A DNA stretch of 64,000 nt from an uncultured Eubacteriales bacterium (GTDB lineage: Bacteria; Bacillota; Clostridia; Oscillospirales; Oscillospiraceae), in assembly GCA_900544295.1 (NCBI GenBank), contig UQUO01000004.1, positions 1 through 64,000 on the forward strand. The letters run 5' to 3'. Position 1 is the first letter of the stretch. Each line of letters starts with the position of its first letter. Both the position numbers and the translations under genes were made by a program. Below, piece after piece: positions 51,882-60,702 of this stretch. The notes beneath the pieces are model-generated. The model was not told where the DNA came from. It did no database searches and saw nothing but the letters and a program-made list of their open reading frames with translations.

Positions 51882-52775
51882 TTACTCGTTATTCTTGTCC
51901 CGCCTTCCGCCGATAATCAGCAGCGCCAGCCCCGCGCCGCCCAGGAATATCAGCGCCAGGTACAGCCACGCGGCGCTCTCATCGCCGGTTTTGGGAACCT
52001 CAGGCCGGATGTAGCCCCCGTCCGTGTCGTCCGTATCGCCAGGGCCGTCGGGCGCATCCGTTTCAGCCGGGTCTTCCGGCTCATCCGTTACATCCGGTTT
52101 GTCGGGCTTATCCGGCGGTTCGCTAGGGACGGGCGTAGGGTCCGGCGTGGGGACGGGCGGGTCGGGCTGCTCCTCCTCAACGACGATGTAGATGCCCGCC
52201 GTCACGTCGTCGGGCGTGTCGAAGGCGGCCTTGTCGCCCAGGGCGGTGTCCAGCACGTCGCGCGCGTCGCTTTCGTAATACTCCCAGAGCCAGTCGAGGC
52301 GAAAGTCCGCCGACTGCCCGCCGCTCAGTTCACCCCTTACGGCGCGGATTACCTGAGCATCCTCCACCCGCTCCGGCAGAGGATAGCTACCAGTGTCCTC
52401 CGCGCCCTCACAGGAAAACTCCGGCTCGACGGGCAGGGTCTCCGCCTCCTTGATGCGGTAGGCGACGGCTATATAGCTTATGGCGTATCCCATGCGGTTT
52501 TCCAGGCGCACTGTGCAGCTGCCGTCCGTGCCGGGGGCCACCACTCGTTCGCCGTTTTCGGAGAGGACGTTCTGATAGGCGTCGGCAAAGAGGCTGAGCA
52601 CTGCCGCGCCGTTTTCATCTATGCCCGCGGCGCTGTCCCAGGTGAGGCGTCCCGTGGTGTAGCTCAGGACGTGCGCGGGCTCCGCTGCACCGGCAGCAAT
52701 GGCCGGGGCCGCGAGCAGCGTCAGCGCCGCGAGCAGCGCGGCCGCCCTCCGGGCCGCTGCTTTTGCCCTTCTCAT
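51882..52775 (-). CDS. VPKTG-anchored surface protein of the fibre locus
   Basis: A 297-residue sortase substrate. Signal peptide at 1-30, an extracellular domain (AVLSLFADAYQNVLSENGER, VVAPGTDGSCTVRLENRMGY) of the kind found in TasA-type clusters, an Asp/Pro-rich wall-spanning stretch (about 205-258), then the sorting signal VPKTGDE, a hydrophobic helix (AAWLYLALIFLGGAGLALLI) and the RRDK tail. SrtB, 0.8 kb downstream, is the likely enzyme. It could tether the fibre to peptidoglycan. Confidence 0.82.
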   Translation of the reverse strand: MRRAKAAARRAAALLAALTLLAAPAIAAGAAEPAHVLSYTTGRLTWDSAAGIDENGAAVLSLFADAYQNVLSENGERVVAPGTDGSCTVRLENRMGYAISYIAVAYRIKEAETLPVEPEFSCEGAEDTGSYPLPERVEDAQVIRAVRGELSGGQSADFRLDWLWEYYESDARDVLDTALGDKAAFDTPDDVTAGIYIVVEEEQPDPPVPTPDPTPVPSEPPDKPDKPDVTDEPEDPAETDAPDGPGDTDDTDGGYIRPEVPKTGDESAAWLYLALIFLGGAGLALLIIGGRRDKNNE

Positions 52776-52782
52776 GCCCGCG

Positions 52783-53466
52783 TCAGTCTATCTGCGTGAC
52801 CGTGGTGGTGACGGTGATGCTGATGGTGGCGGGCTGACCGTTCGCGGCGTTGTCGCCCAGGAGGGTATCAAGTTCATCGTCCTGGTTTGTCGCCGTGCCT
52901 GTGGCGTTCTGGAAGGGCCAGGTCCAGGAATAGGTGATGCCCTCGCCTGCGGCGCTCAAATCTGTCCCCGCCTCGTATTCCTTGGTCGTGGCGTTCTGTA
53001 TGGCGGTCTTTATCGCGCTTTCAAAGCTGCCCTCTCCGCCGGCGGTCGTACTGGAATAGTCGAGGCCGTTAATTTTCGTATCACCTATCGTGAACACCAG
53101 CGGGCAGTAGAACTCACCGTCGGGCGCGATATTCCAGCCGTCGAGCTTAACATCCGCAGTCGTCTCTATCTTGACGGCGACCTCGGGCTTGCCGGTGATG
53201 CTTATGCCGCCGAAGGTGCCCGACGTGCCGGGGGCGACTACCTTTTCTGTAGTGGAAGAGACGACGGTGGGTCCATCAACATTAGCATTAACCTCGTCCT
53301 TCCCATACGTCGTTTTGAACCCGTCGCCGGTGATCTCAACTTTTACGCCCCACTTGGCGACTCCCTCGCTGACGTATTTGGCGAATTTACCGCTGACAAA
53401 ACATGTGGTCGCGAGCGTCAGCACCAGCAGCAGGGCCGCCAACTTCGGCAGTTTGCTTCCTTTCAT
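52783..53466 (-). CDS. TasA-like major fibre subunit (SipW-type signal peptide)
   Basis: A 227-residue secreted protein. Signal peptide LAALLLVLTLATTCFVSGKF with the AKYVSEG area normally cut by SipW, then a beta-rich domain (VKVEITGDGFKTTYGKDEVN, VVAPGTSGTFGGISITGKPE, ISITVTTTVTQID). It is rich in Thr and Gly and poor in Cys, as fibre subunits are. ATG 53466 has AAAGGGG 8 bases upstream; the ATG at 53484 is within the sipW end. If the sipW next to it is dead, another signal peptidase must process it. Confidence 0.75.
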   Translation of the reverse strand: MKGSKLPKLAALLLVLTLATTCFVSGKFAKYVSEGVAKWGVKVEITGDGFKTTYGKDEVNANVDGPTVVSSTTEKVVAPGTSGTFGGISITGKPEVAVKIETTADVKLDGWNIAPDGEFYCPLVFTIGDTKINGLDYSSTTAGGEGSFESAIKTAIQNATTKEYEAGTDLSAAGEGITYSWTWPFQNATGTATNQDDELDTLLGDNAANGQPATISITVTTTVTQID

Positions 53467-53480
53467 TATGTAAACCCCTT

Positions 53481-53949
53481 TCAATACTTTTCAGACAATA
53501 TGTCGTCCAAATCAAAGGTCTCAGGCTCCGGCCCAGGCTTTGCGGCGGAGCGCATGCGGCGCAGCTCTGCCTCAAGCTCGCGCCGCTCCCGGCGCTGGGC
53601 TTCGGCGGCGCGGCGGCGGCTCAACAGCTCCCAGCCCAGCAGAGCCGCAAGCGGCAGCCCCGCGAAGAGCGCCAACCCCAGCGGGCTGCGCAGGAAGAGG
53701 AGGAAGTCTCCCGCCCCGGCCAGGCGGCCCGTACAAAGGCCGATAAGGCTGCCCTCAGCCTGGCCGCTCATGGAGCCGGAGAGCACGACCATTGGCGTCA
53801 GCCCGAAAACGGAGGGCGGCCGCTCCGGCGATAGCGCGCCCCTTGACGATAAACGTCAGGTTGCAGGCCAGGGCAAAGCAAAGTATAATGCAAATCAGGA
53901 TGACAAACGCCTGTGCGGCGCACTCGCCGCGCTTCAATGCAGCTGCCAT
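53481..53949 (-). pseudogene. sipW: SipW-type signal peptidase I, frameshifted and internally deleted
   Basis: From ATG 53949 (AAAGGGGG) the first helix AAQAFVILICIILCFALACN and LTFIVKG are normal. Then a run of four G at 53839-53842 (minus strand) breaks the frame; with three G it would read on as ALSPERPPSVFGLTPMVVLS and SGSM, the catalytic Ser motif. After SGSM about 80 residues, including the second catalytic residue and substrate cleft, are missing. The frame resumes with SLIGLCTGRLAGAGDFLLFL, the C-terminal helix and a charged tail. Two independent lesions make it inactive if the sequence is right. Confidence 0.82.
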
Positions 53950-54023
53950 GGCAATTACCCCCTTTTCATGCCTTGTAAAGGCTATACTTTAAGCTGTGGA
54001 GGTTTCCATACGTCAGGAGCAAT

Positions 54024-54053
54024 GTGACGGCGCTGTGATTTTTCTGGTATAAT
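54024..54053 (+). promoter_or_regulatory. Extended -10 promoter of the response regulator
   Basis: TGGTATAAT (54045-54053) is a perfect extended -10; the -35 (GTGACG, 54024-54029) is weak, as usual for this class. ATG lies 36 bases downstream. The rest of 53950-54088 shows nothing more. Confidence 0.7.
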
Positions 54054-54088
54054 ACTTATGGTATATTGAAGCGGGAGGTGGCGCAGCC

Positions 54089-54781
54089 ATGTACAAGATA
54101 CTGCTAGTTGACGACGACCCGCACATACTGGCCTCAAATGAGACCTATCTTAAAAAGCATGGATATGACACGGCCACAGCCGCCGACGGGCTGGCTGCGC
54201 TCCGCCTCTGTTCCACCGCCGCCTTCGACGCCGTCATCATGGATGTGGACATGCCGGGCATGGACGGGGTTTCCGTCTGCCGCAGGTTGAGGGAGGTCAG
54301 CTCTGTGCCGATAATCTTTCTCTCCGCCTACGCCCGGACGGACGACCGCATACGCGGCCTCATGGCCGGGGGCGACGATTACGTCGGCAAGCCCTATTCC
54401 CTCACGGAGCTCGAGCTGAGGCTGCGCCTGCGCATACAGCGCCACAAGAACATTGAGGCCAGCGAGGTGCTCCGCTTCGGAGGCCTCGAGGTGGACATGG
54501 GACTGCGTGAGGCCCGTTTCGAGGAGCAGACCGCCCCGCTCACTGCACTGGAGTTCGATTTGCTAGCTTTCCTTGCGCGCAACCCTGACCAGGTGTTCTC
54601 CTATGAGCAGCTGTACGACAGGGTCTGGAAGTCCCCAATCAACCAGGGTATTCACAACATCCAGGTCTGCATGGCCCGCGTGCGACAGAAGCTGGATGCC
54701 CTCTGCCCCGGTCTGCACTGGGTCGAGACGGTGCGGCGAAAGGGCTACCGCTTCAACAGCCGCGCAGCGCTGGATAAATAA
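54089..54781 (+). CDS. OmpR-family response regulator
   Basis: A 230-residue regulator. Receiver with VDDDPHI, phospho-acceptor D52 (VIMDVDMPGMDG), IFLSAYARTDD and YVGKPYSLTELEL (Lys). Winged helix at about 130-228 (LTALEFDLLAFLARNPDQVF, then WVETVRRKGYRFN). It stands divergent from the fibre operon and 1.7 kb from a histidine kinase on the same strand, its likely partner despite the gene in between. GGGAGG precedes ATG. A candidate regulator of the fibre genes. Confidence 0.92.
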   Translation: MYKILLVDDDPHILASNETYLKKHGYDTATAADGLAALRLCSTAAFDAVIMDVDMPGMDGVSVCRRLREVSSVPIIFLSAYARTDDRIRGLMAGGDDYVGKPYSLTELELRLRLRIQRHKNIEASEVLRFGGLEVDMGLREARFEEQTAPLTALEFDLLAFLARNPDQVFSYEQLYDRVWKSPINQGIHNIQVCMARVRQKLDALCPGLHWVETVRRKGYRFNSRAALDK

Positions 54782-54789
54782 AAAGATAT

Positions 54790-54844
54790 CGCCCCCGACA
54801 CTTCGTCGGGGGCGCAGAAAGCCCCGGGCAAGAAAGCCCGGGGC
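54790..54844. terminator. Two tandem terminator hairpins
   Basis: First stem CGCCCCCGAC with 54805-54814, second stem GCCCCGGGC (54821-54829) with 54836-54844, between convergent genes. Neither is followed by a long T-run on the plus strand. Confidence 0.75.
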
Positions 54845-54853
54845 GGGAATTGT

Positions 54854-56440
54854 TTATTTCTCCCTTCTAAACGGTCCTACTCCGGCGACAGCCATTACGA
54901 CTCCTGCGCAGACGGCGACTCCCGCCGCAGCCAGCGCAACCTTCTCGCCGGTGCTCATGCCGCTGTCGGGGGCGAGGCCGGGCAGCTCCGGGGCCTCGAT
55001 CTCCACATCGTCAGCCGACGGTGAGGGCGGCTCCGGCTCCGAAGGCGTCTCTTCGGGTATCTGCGGCTGCTCGGTTTCCTCCGGGTCCTCCGACTCTTCC
55101 GGCTCGGGCGGGACCGTTTGCTCCGAGGCCGTCATGTCCAGGACGGGCGGCTGCGGCTCCTGTGGCGGCTCCGGCGTTGGAAGCGGCGTCGGTGTCGGCG
55201 TGGGCGTAGGCTCCGGCGTGGGCTCGGGGGTCGGCTCCGGGGCCGGTTCAGGTGTAGGCTCCGGGCTGGGTTCGGGCTCGCGCGGGGGCGGAAGCAGGCT
55301 CACGCTGCCGCCGCGGTTTCCGCCCTGGTCCTCGTTGCTGTCCTCCTCCGTGGGCAGGTAGAAACCGTCAGAGTACCAGCTCATGGTCTCGTACCAGTCC
55401 GTGGCTGCGAGGCGGAAATAGCGCGGCTCGTTGTCGTCATATAGGTAGAAGACGGCGCTATAGCCCTTCTCCTCGTCGCCCTTCACCTCGAATTCCTCCG
55501 TGACGAAGGCTGTCCAGGTCCTGCCGTCGGGCGAGGTCTCGCCCCAGATGTTGTTGGTGCTCACTTCCTCAGGCAGCTTGTCCAGGAAGAGCGCGACCGT
55601 CACGGCCTCGCCGCCCGTCCAGCTGGCGTCGGTGACGACGAGCTTGCCCGGCTCGTACCAGCTCACGTGCAGCTTAAGCGGCTGCGCCGAGGCCAGGGGC
55701 TCGCCGTTTTCGTCGAGGAACACGCCTGCCACGTCGGCCTCGCCCGTGGTCTGACCTGCAAGGCCCTCCAGGTTCCAGGCGACGGGGACGTCCTCATCGC
55801 TGGGTTTTCCTTCCCGCATAACTTCATAGTTCAGCGTCGCGGGCAGCAGCTCCGCCGTCAGCGGCGTGCCGGCTTCGAGGTAGATGTCGTCCGGCTGGTT
55901 GCCGGCGTTGTCCACCACCGGTCCGGCCCAGGATGCGCCGGCTCCCTCGGGCAGCGAGGTGCTCGTGAGGGACACTATGCCGCCGGCCTGCTGCTCTATC
56001 AGGACTCCCGTGCCCGAGAGCTCGAAGTCCACGCATTGCAGCTCCAACCGTCCCCCGGCCTTGACGACGATGAGCGGCGCGTCCGCCGAGAGCGCGCCCT
56101 TTATGAGCGGCCTCGCCTCAGAGCCGCCGACGGCGAGGGTGCCTATGTGCAGCTCGCCCCCGGCTTCGATGACGATAGGGCCTGTTATCTCGACGGTGAG
56201 CTCCCCGGCATAGTAGCCCAGTTCCTCGTCCGTCTCAAACTTTGAGGCGACGGTGGTGAACTCAACGAACTGGCCGGCGCCTATCGTGCCGCTGAGGCTC
56301 TTTTCGTACTGCGGTATGATCTCCTCTTCCCCGGAGTCGTCCCCGGCCGGCGGGTCATAAACCAGCGCGCCTGCCGCGCAGCCCAGGCCCAGCGCCGCCG
56401 TCAGCAGCAGGCACAGGGCGAATCTCAGCGTCTTTTTCAT
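54854..56440 (-). CDS. Secreted wall-spanning surface protein with Pro-rich repeats
   Basis: A 528-residue protein of unknown function. Signal peptide at 1-25, a beta-rich extracellular part (about 30-375), including a stretch with the look of a right-handed beta-helix (VEITGPIVIEAGGELHIGTL, GGRLELQCVDFELSGTGVLI). About 390-440 is a PEP/TPEP repeat that would cross the wall; 440-490 is Glu/Pro-rich. A C-terminal helix (EKVALAAAGVAVCAGVVMAV) with an RREK tail anchors it. No LPxTG-type motif is visible, so it is membrane- not sortase-anchored. It is encoded divergently, 29 bases from the kinase. Confidence 0.72.
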   Translation of the reverse strand: MKKTLRFALCLLLTAALGLGCAAGALVYDPPAGDDSGEEEIIPQYEKSLSGTIGAGQFVEFTTVASKFETDEELGYYAGELTVEITGPIVIEAGGELHIGTLAVGGSEARPLIKGALSADAPLIVVKAGGRLELQCVDFELSGTGVLIEQQAGGIVSLTSTSLPEGAGASWAGPVVDNAGNQPDDIYLEAGTPLTAELLPATLNYEVMREGKPSDEDVPVAWNLEGLAGQTTGEADVAGVFLDENGEPLASAQPLKLHVSWYEPGKLVVTDASWTGGEAVTVALFLDKLPEEVSTNNIWGETSPDGRTWTAFVTEEFEVKGDEEKGYSAVFYLYDDNEPRYFRLAATDWYETMSWYSDGFYLPTEEDSNEDQGGNRGGSVSLLPPPREPEPSPEPTPEPAPEPTPEPTPEPTPTPTPTPLPTPEPPQEPQPPVLDMTASEQTVPPEPEESEDPEETEQPQIPEETPSEPEPPSPSADDVEIEAPELPGLAPDSGMSTGEKVALAAAGVAVCAGVVMAVAGVGPFRREK

Positions 56441-56469
56441 CTTTTCATCTGCCTTTCGGAGGTGGCCCG

Positions 56470-58431
56470 ATGCGTGAAAACACCAGGCGCAGCCTTATTA
56501 TATTAATATGTACGCTCCTTTTAGGGACGCTGGCCTTTCTCGGCCTCTACCGCTGGGACAACAAATACACCTCGGCGCTCTCGGGCGGCTGGGGGTACAA
56601 CGTGCTCCAGGCTGAGCCGGAGGAGCCCGCCTTCCTCGTGGACGGCTGGGAGTTCTACCCCGGGCAGCTGCTCGGCCCGGAGGACTTCGCCTCCGGCGTC
56701 TCGGCGGAGGAATACACCTACGCCGGGCAGCATCCGAACTTCTCTTCCGCCCTCGGCAGCCCCTACGGGCAGGCTACTTACCGCATCGTGCTCGAAAACC
56801 CGGGCGAGGCGGCGGAGCTCGCCCTCTACCTGCCCGAGCTGCTCTGCGCCGGGCGGGTATACATCGGCGGGCAGCTCGCGGGGGAGCAGGGCTCCCTCGA
56901 ACCCTATGAGCCGCTGGTCATGGACGGAGTATACGCATTTACCGCCGAGGGTGACACGGAGATAATCATTCAGTGCGCGAACTACACGCACTATTACTCC
57001 GGCATGTACTATCCCCCCGCCGTCGGCACACCCGGCGGCATCTACCGTCTGCTGACAGCGCGGATGCTCATCTACGGGCTGCTCTGCTTTGCGCCGCTGG
57101 CGCTGTCGCTCTCGAACCTGGCGCTCTGGCTCATCGGCCGGGACAAGCTGCCGCGCCGGGCCGGGCTGCTGTGCCTCTTTTTCGCACTGCGGCTGAGCTA
57201 TCCCTTCCTGCGCGCCATGGGCGTACCGCCCGTACGTCTGCTCTATGCCGCAGAGGATTTGCTGGGAGCGGGAGTGCTCTTATGTGCGTTGCTGCTGGCC
57301 GGGGAGCTCAGCGGCTGGGCCGTCCGGCGCTTTCACCGAAGCGTCGCCGTTCCCGCCGGGGCCGGGCTCTGCGCCGTGACCCTGGTCTTTCCGATGCTGA
57401 TTCTACCACACGTTCCCACACTCATCAACACCTACGGCGTGCTGATTTTTATTTGGAAACTCCTAGCAGGGCTTTATCTCGTCTTTCTCGCCTCCAAAAT
57501 CGGCGCCGAGAGCGCCCTTGGCCATGGGCTGCTGGCGGCGACGGGGCTGTACGGGCTCTCCCTCGTCATCTCCGTGCTGACGGCCAACTACTTCGAGCCC
57601 GTACGCGGGGCCTGGCCGGAGGAATACGGCGGCTTCGCCCTTGTGCTTGGCTTTGCGGCGCTGATGGTCAGGCGCAGCGTGCTGATGGCGGCTGAGAATC
57701 GGCGGCTGAACCTCCACCTCCAGGAGGAGGTCGAGCGTAAGACTCAGGCCCTAGAGACCCTGCTCTCGGAGCGGCGCGAGCTGCTGGCGCGCTTCATACA
57801 CGACCTCAAAAACCCGCTCACTGCCGTGCGCAACTATGCCGACCTCGTGCGCAGCGGCGGCCTGGGTCTGGACGCGGACACCCTCGCCTGCCTGGACGCG
57901 CTCTCCGAGCGCGTTGGCGCGGTCGAGGACCGCTTCGACGAGTTCCAGGGCTTCTCACGCGGGGAGCGGGGCAATGAGGCAAAGCATCCGCTGGAGCTGG
58001 CCTCCTTCCTGCGCGGCTTCTATGAGAGCAACAGGCCCGACATGGAGCTCTCCGGCCAGAACTTCCGCCTGGAGCTGCCTCGGGAGGAGCTGCGTATCTC
58101 GGTGGACGAGGCGGGCCTGCGCGCGGCGTTGGAAAACCTCTGCTACAACGCCCTTTCCTTTACACCTGAGGGCGGCGTAATATCGCTCTCGCTCAGGCGC
58201 GAAGGCGGGCAGGCCATAATTGAGGTCAAAGACAACGGCCGCGGCATTGCGCCGGAGGACCTGCCCCGCGTCTTTGACCGCGGCTTCACCCGGCGCGAAG
58301 ACGGCAGCGGCGAGGGGCTTGGGCTTTACATCGTCCGCACCTTCGCCATTGAGCACGGCGGCTCCGTCGAAGCGACCCCGGCCCCCGGAGGGGGCGCTGT
58401 ATTCACCATACGCCTGCCCTTGCTCTGCTGA
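56470..58431 (+). CDS. Sensor histidine kinase with extracellular domain and 7-helix region
   Basis: A 653-residue kinase. Helix at 8-26, extracellular beta-sandwich (about 30-190; YRIVLENPGEAAELALYLPE, RVYIGGQLAG, a ligand-binding 7TMR-DISMED-like plan), seven helices at about 195-405, a coiled coil (LQEEVERKTQALETLLSERR), HisKA with H444 (FIHDLKNPLTAVRNYADL), and HATPase boxes NLCYNALSFTPEGG, DNGRGIAPEDL and GEGLGLYIV. GGAGG before ATG. Probably signals to the response regulator at 54089. Confidence 0.9.
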   Translation: MRENTRRSLIILICTLLLGTLAFLGLYRWDNKYTSALSGGWGYNVLQAEPEEPAFLVDGWEFYPGQLLGPEDFASGVSAEEYTYAGQHPNFSSALGSPYGQATYRIVLENPGEAAELALYLPELLCAGRVYIGGQLAGEQGSLEPYEPLVMDGVYAFTAEGDTEIIIQCANYTHYYSGMYYPPAVGTPGGIYRLLTARMLIYGLLCFAPLALSLSNLALWLIGRDKLPRRAGLLCLFFALRLSYPFLRAMGVPPVRLLYAAEDLLGAGVLLCALLLAGELSGWAVRRFHRSVAVPAGAGLCAVTLVFPMLILPHVPTLINTYGVLIFIWKLLAGLYLVFLASKIGAESALGHGLLAATGLYGLSLVISVLTANYFEPVRGAWPEEYGGFALVLGFAALMVRRSVLMAAENRRLNLHLQEEVERKTQALETLLSERRELLARFIHDLKNPLTAVRNYADLVRSGGLGLDADTLACLDALSERVGAVEDRFDEFQGFSRGERGNEAKHPLELASFLRGFYESNRPDMELSGQNFRLELPREELRISVDEAGLRAALENLCYNALSFTPEGGVISLSLRREGGQAIIEVKDNGRGIAPEDLPRVFDRGFTRREDGSGEGLGLYIVRTFAIEHGGSVEATPAPGGGAVFTIRLPLLC

Positions 58432-58443
58432 ACACGACCTTCC

Positions 58444-58471
58444 GGGCCGCCCCCTCCGGGCGGCCCTCTTT
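58444..58471 (+). terminator. Terminator of the kinase gene; remaining 58472-58767 without features
   Basis: Perfect 9-bp stem GGGCCGCCC (58444-58452) with 58458-58466, then TCTTTCTCT. The following 296 bases before the importer are AT-rich spacer. A TATATT at about 58696 may be the -10 of the importer, but no matching -35 is clear. CCACAGATTT and its complement AAATCTGTGG occur about 110 bases apart there. Confidence 0.75.
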
Positions 58472-58767
58472 CTCTGCCAGAGCTGGTAATATATGCATTT
58501 GGCCATCTGTTTTTTCACCCGCTCTTAGTCGCAAGCGGTCTCTGTACTCCACAGATTTTGGATTAATTCCCCGTTTTTTATGGCTTTGCGCAGATTTTGC
58601 GCCGTTTCCCGCCAACTTTTTGCACGAAACGAAAAAACCATTAAAAATGGAGAGGTAATCTTAAATCTGTGGATTTTCCTATAACTTCACCGGTGCTATA
58701 TTGTATACTGACCATTGTATTTTTCAGACAAAATTCGCTTTAAATCGCTATAAGGGAGGCGGAAATT

Positions 58768-59718
58768 GTGGTCAGGTACATAGGAAAGCGCCTGCTTATG
58801 ATGATCCCCGTGCTGCTGGGCATAGTGCTCATCGTATTCTGCATGAACCACATCTCTTCGGGCAATCCGGCCCGGATGCTGCTCGGAGTCGGCGCCTCGG
58901 ATGAGGCGATTGCGGCGCTGGAAGAGGAGCTCGGTCTCAACGACCCGCTCTACGTGCAGTTTTTCAACTATGTGAAGGGCGTTGTCACAGAGTTCGACCT
59001 CGGCACATCATACCAGACGAAGCGGCCCGTTATCGACGAGCTGATGGAGCGCTTCCCTACCACGGCGAAGCTCGCGTTCCTGAGTATCCTCATCTCAGCG
59101 GTAGTTGGTATAACTCTCGGAATCATCTCCGCAGTTAAGCAAAACACCATTCTTGACCACCTGTGTACGAGCGTTTCCCTGCTCGGTGTCTCAATGCCGG
59201 CCTTCTGGGCGGGCATGATGCTGATCTTGCTATTTTCCATCACATTGAAATGGCTGCCCGTCTCGGGCCTGGACGGCTGGAAGAACTGGATCTTGCCCAC
59301 CTTCACCTCCAGCATGGTGGGCATGGCCACCATCACTAGGATGACTCGCTCAAGCATGCTGGAGGTCATCTGTCAGGAGTACATAGTCACCGCCAGGGCC
59401 AAGGGACTCACAGAAAAAGCCATTATTGTGAAGCATGCTCTCAAAAACGCGCTCATACCCATCATCACCGTCCTCGGTATTCAGCTGGGTATAATGTTGG
59501 GCGGCGCTGTCCTCACGGAGACGGTCTTCTCGATAAACGGCCTGGGCAAATACATGGTGGACGGAATCAAAAACCGGGACTACCCAGTGGTACAGGGCGG
59601 CGTACTGCTGCTGGCTATGGTGTTCAGTCTGGTGAACCTCCTGGTGGACATCATCTACGCCTATGCCGACCCGCGCATAAAGTCCCAGTACAGCCGGAGC
59701 AAAAGGCGTTCGTCCTGA
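58768..59718 (+). CDS. Dpp/Opp-type peptide importer permease B
   Basis: A 316-residue permease, first half of the membrane channel of a peptide/nickel family ABC importer. Six helices. N-terminus MVRYIGKRLLMMIPVLLGIV and cytoplasmic EAA loop EYIVTARAKGLTEKAIIVKH are diagnostic. Starts at GTG 58768 with AAGGGAGG. The order B, C, D, F, binding protein and peptidase is a complete importer plan, though two later members are damaged. Confidence 0.94.
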   Translation: MVRYIGKRLLMMIPVLLGIVLIVFCMNHISSGNPARMLLGVGASDEAIAALEEELGLNDPLYVQFFNYVKGVVTEFDLGTSYQTKRPVIDELMERFPTTAKLAFLSILISAVVGITLGIISAVKQNTILDHLCTSVSLLGVSMPAFWAGMMLILLFSITLKWLPVSGLDGWKNWILPTFTSSMVGMATITRMTRSSMLEVICQEYIVTARAKGLTEKAIIVKHALKNALIPIITVLGIQLGIMLGGAVLTETVFSINGLGKYMVDGIKNRDYPVVQGGVLLLAMVFSLVNLLVDIIYAYADPRIKSQYSRSKRRSS

Positions 59719-59757
59719 GCTCGCCTGCGGAATTCTGAGAGGACGGGGGAGGAAAAC

Positions 59758-60672
59758 ATGTCCAAACTTCACACTGAGGCCATGAAACGCCTGGAAAAGA
59801 AAAAGAAGTCCAAGAAAAACGAGGCCGTCGGCGTGTGGTCGGAGGTCATCTACCGGCTCTCGCGCAACCGGGCCGCCGTGTTCGGCTTCTGCGTCATCGT
59901 CATTCTGGCCTTTTTCGCCATTTTCCCGCAGACGCTCACCCAATCCGGCTACGATGACCAGAACTACTCCGAGACCTTCATCGCCCCCTGCGCGGAGCAT
60001 CCCATGGGTACGGATGATCTCGGCCGCGACATCCTCACCCGCATAGTCTACGGCGCTCGCATCTCCCTGACCATCGGCATAGTGTCCATGCTGTGCAGCC
60101 TGGTCGTGGGCGGCCTGCTCGGCGCGCTGGCGGCGGTAAACAGCGGCGTGACCGACAACATTATAATGCGAATTTGCGACATCTTCATGTCCATACCCGG
60201 CACGCTGCTGGCCATATCCATCTGCGCCGCCCTGGGCAACGGCATGACGAACCTCATAATTGCCATTACAGTCTCCATGGTCCCCTCCTTCGCCCGGACG
60301 GTGCGCGCCTCGATGCTGACCGTCAAGGACCAGGAGTACATAGAGGCCGCCAAGGCCATCGGCGCCAGCAAGGCCCGCCTCGTGCTTCGGCACATGATAC
60401 CCAACGCTCTGGGCCCCATCATAGTCAGCGCCACACTCAACGTCGCCGCCAGCATCACCGCCGCCGCGGCCCTGAGCTTCATCGGCCTAGGCGTGCAGGC
60501 GCCCACGCCGGAGTGGGGCTGCATGCTCAACTCCGCCAAGCAATACTTCACTCACGCGGACAAGTGGTATGTCGTGGCCTTCCCCGGACTCATGATAGTC
60601 ATCACCGTGTTCGCCCTGAATCTTTTCGGAGACGGCCTGCGCGATGCGCTCGACCCCCGCTCCAAGAACTGA
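59758..60672 (+). CDS. Dpp/Opp-type peptide importer permease C
   Basis: A 304-residue permease, second half of the channel. Charged N-terminal tail (KRLEKKKKSKKNEAVGVWS), first helix, APCAEHPMGTDDLGRDILTR, and EAA loop EYIEAAKAIGASKARLVLRH, then SFIGLGVQAPTPEWGCML. GGGGGAGG before ATG. Complete. Confidence 0.95.
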   Translation: MSKLHTEAMKRLEKKKKSKKNEAVGVWSEVIYRLSRNRAAVFGFCVIVILAFFAIFPQTLTQSGYDDQNYSETFIAPCAEHPMGTDDLGRDILTRIVYGARISLTIGIVSMLCSLVVGGLLGALAAVNSGVTDNIIMRICDIFMSIPGTLLAISICAALGNGMTNLIIAITVSMVPSFARTVRASMLTVKDQEYIEAAKAIGASKARLVLRHMIPNALGPIIVSATLNVAASITAAAALSFIGLGVQAPTPEWGCMLNSAKQYFTHADKWYVVAFPGLMIVITVFALNLFGDGLRDALDPRSKN

Positions 60673-60702
60673 GGCCCCGGCCGGATATGGGAAGGATATG
60701 CT

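Noticed and set aside
55150..55280. Minisatellite or CRISPR-like repeat
   Set aside because: The short GGCTCCGG-type repetition is the coding of the Pro/Glu/Thr wall-spanning region of the surface protein; no spacers or conserved repeat unit.
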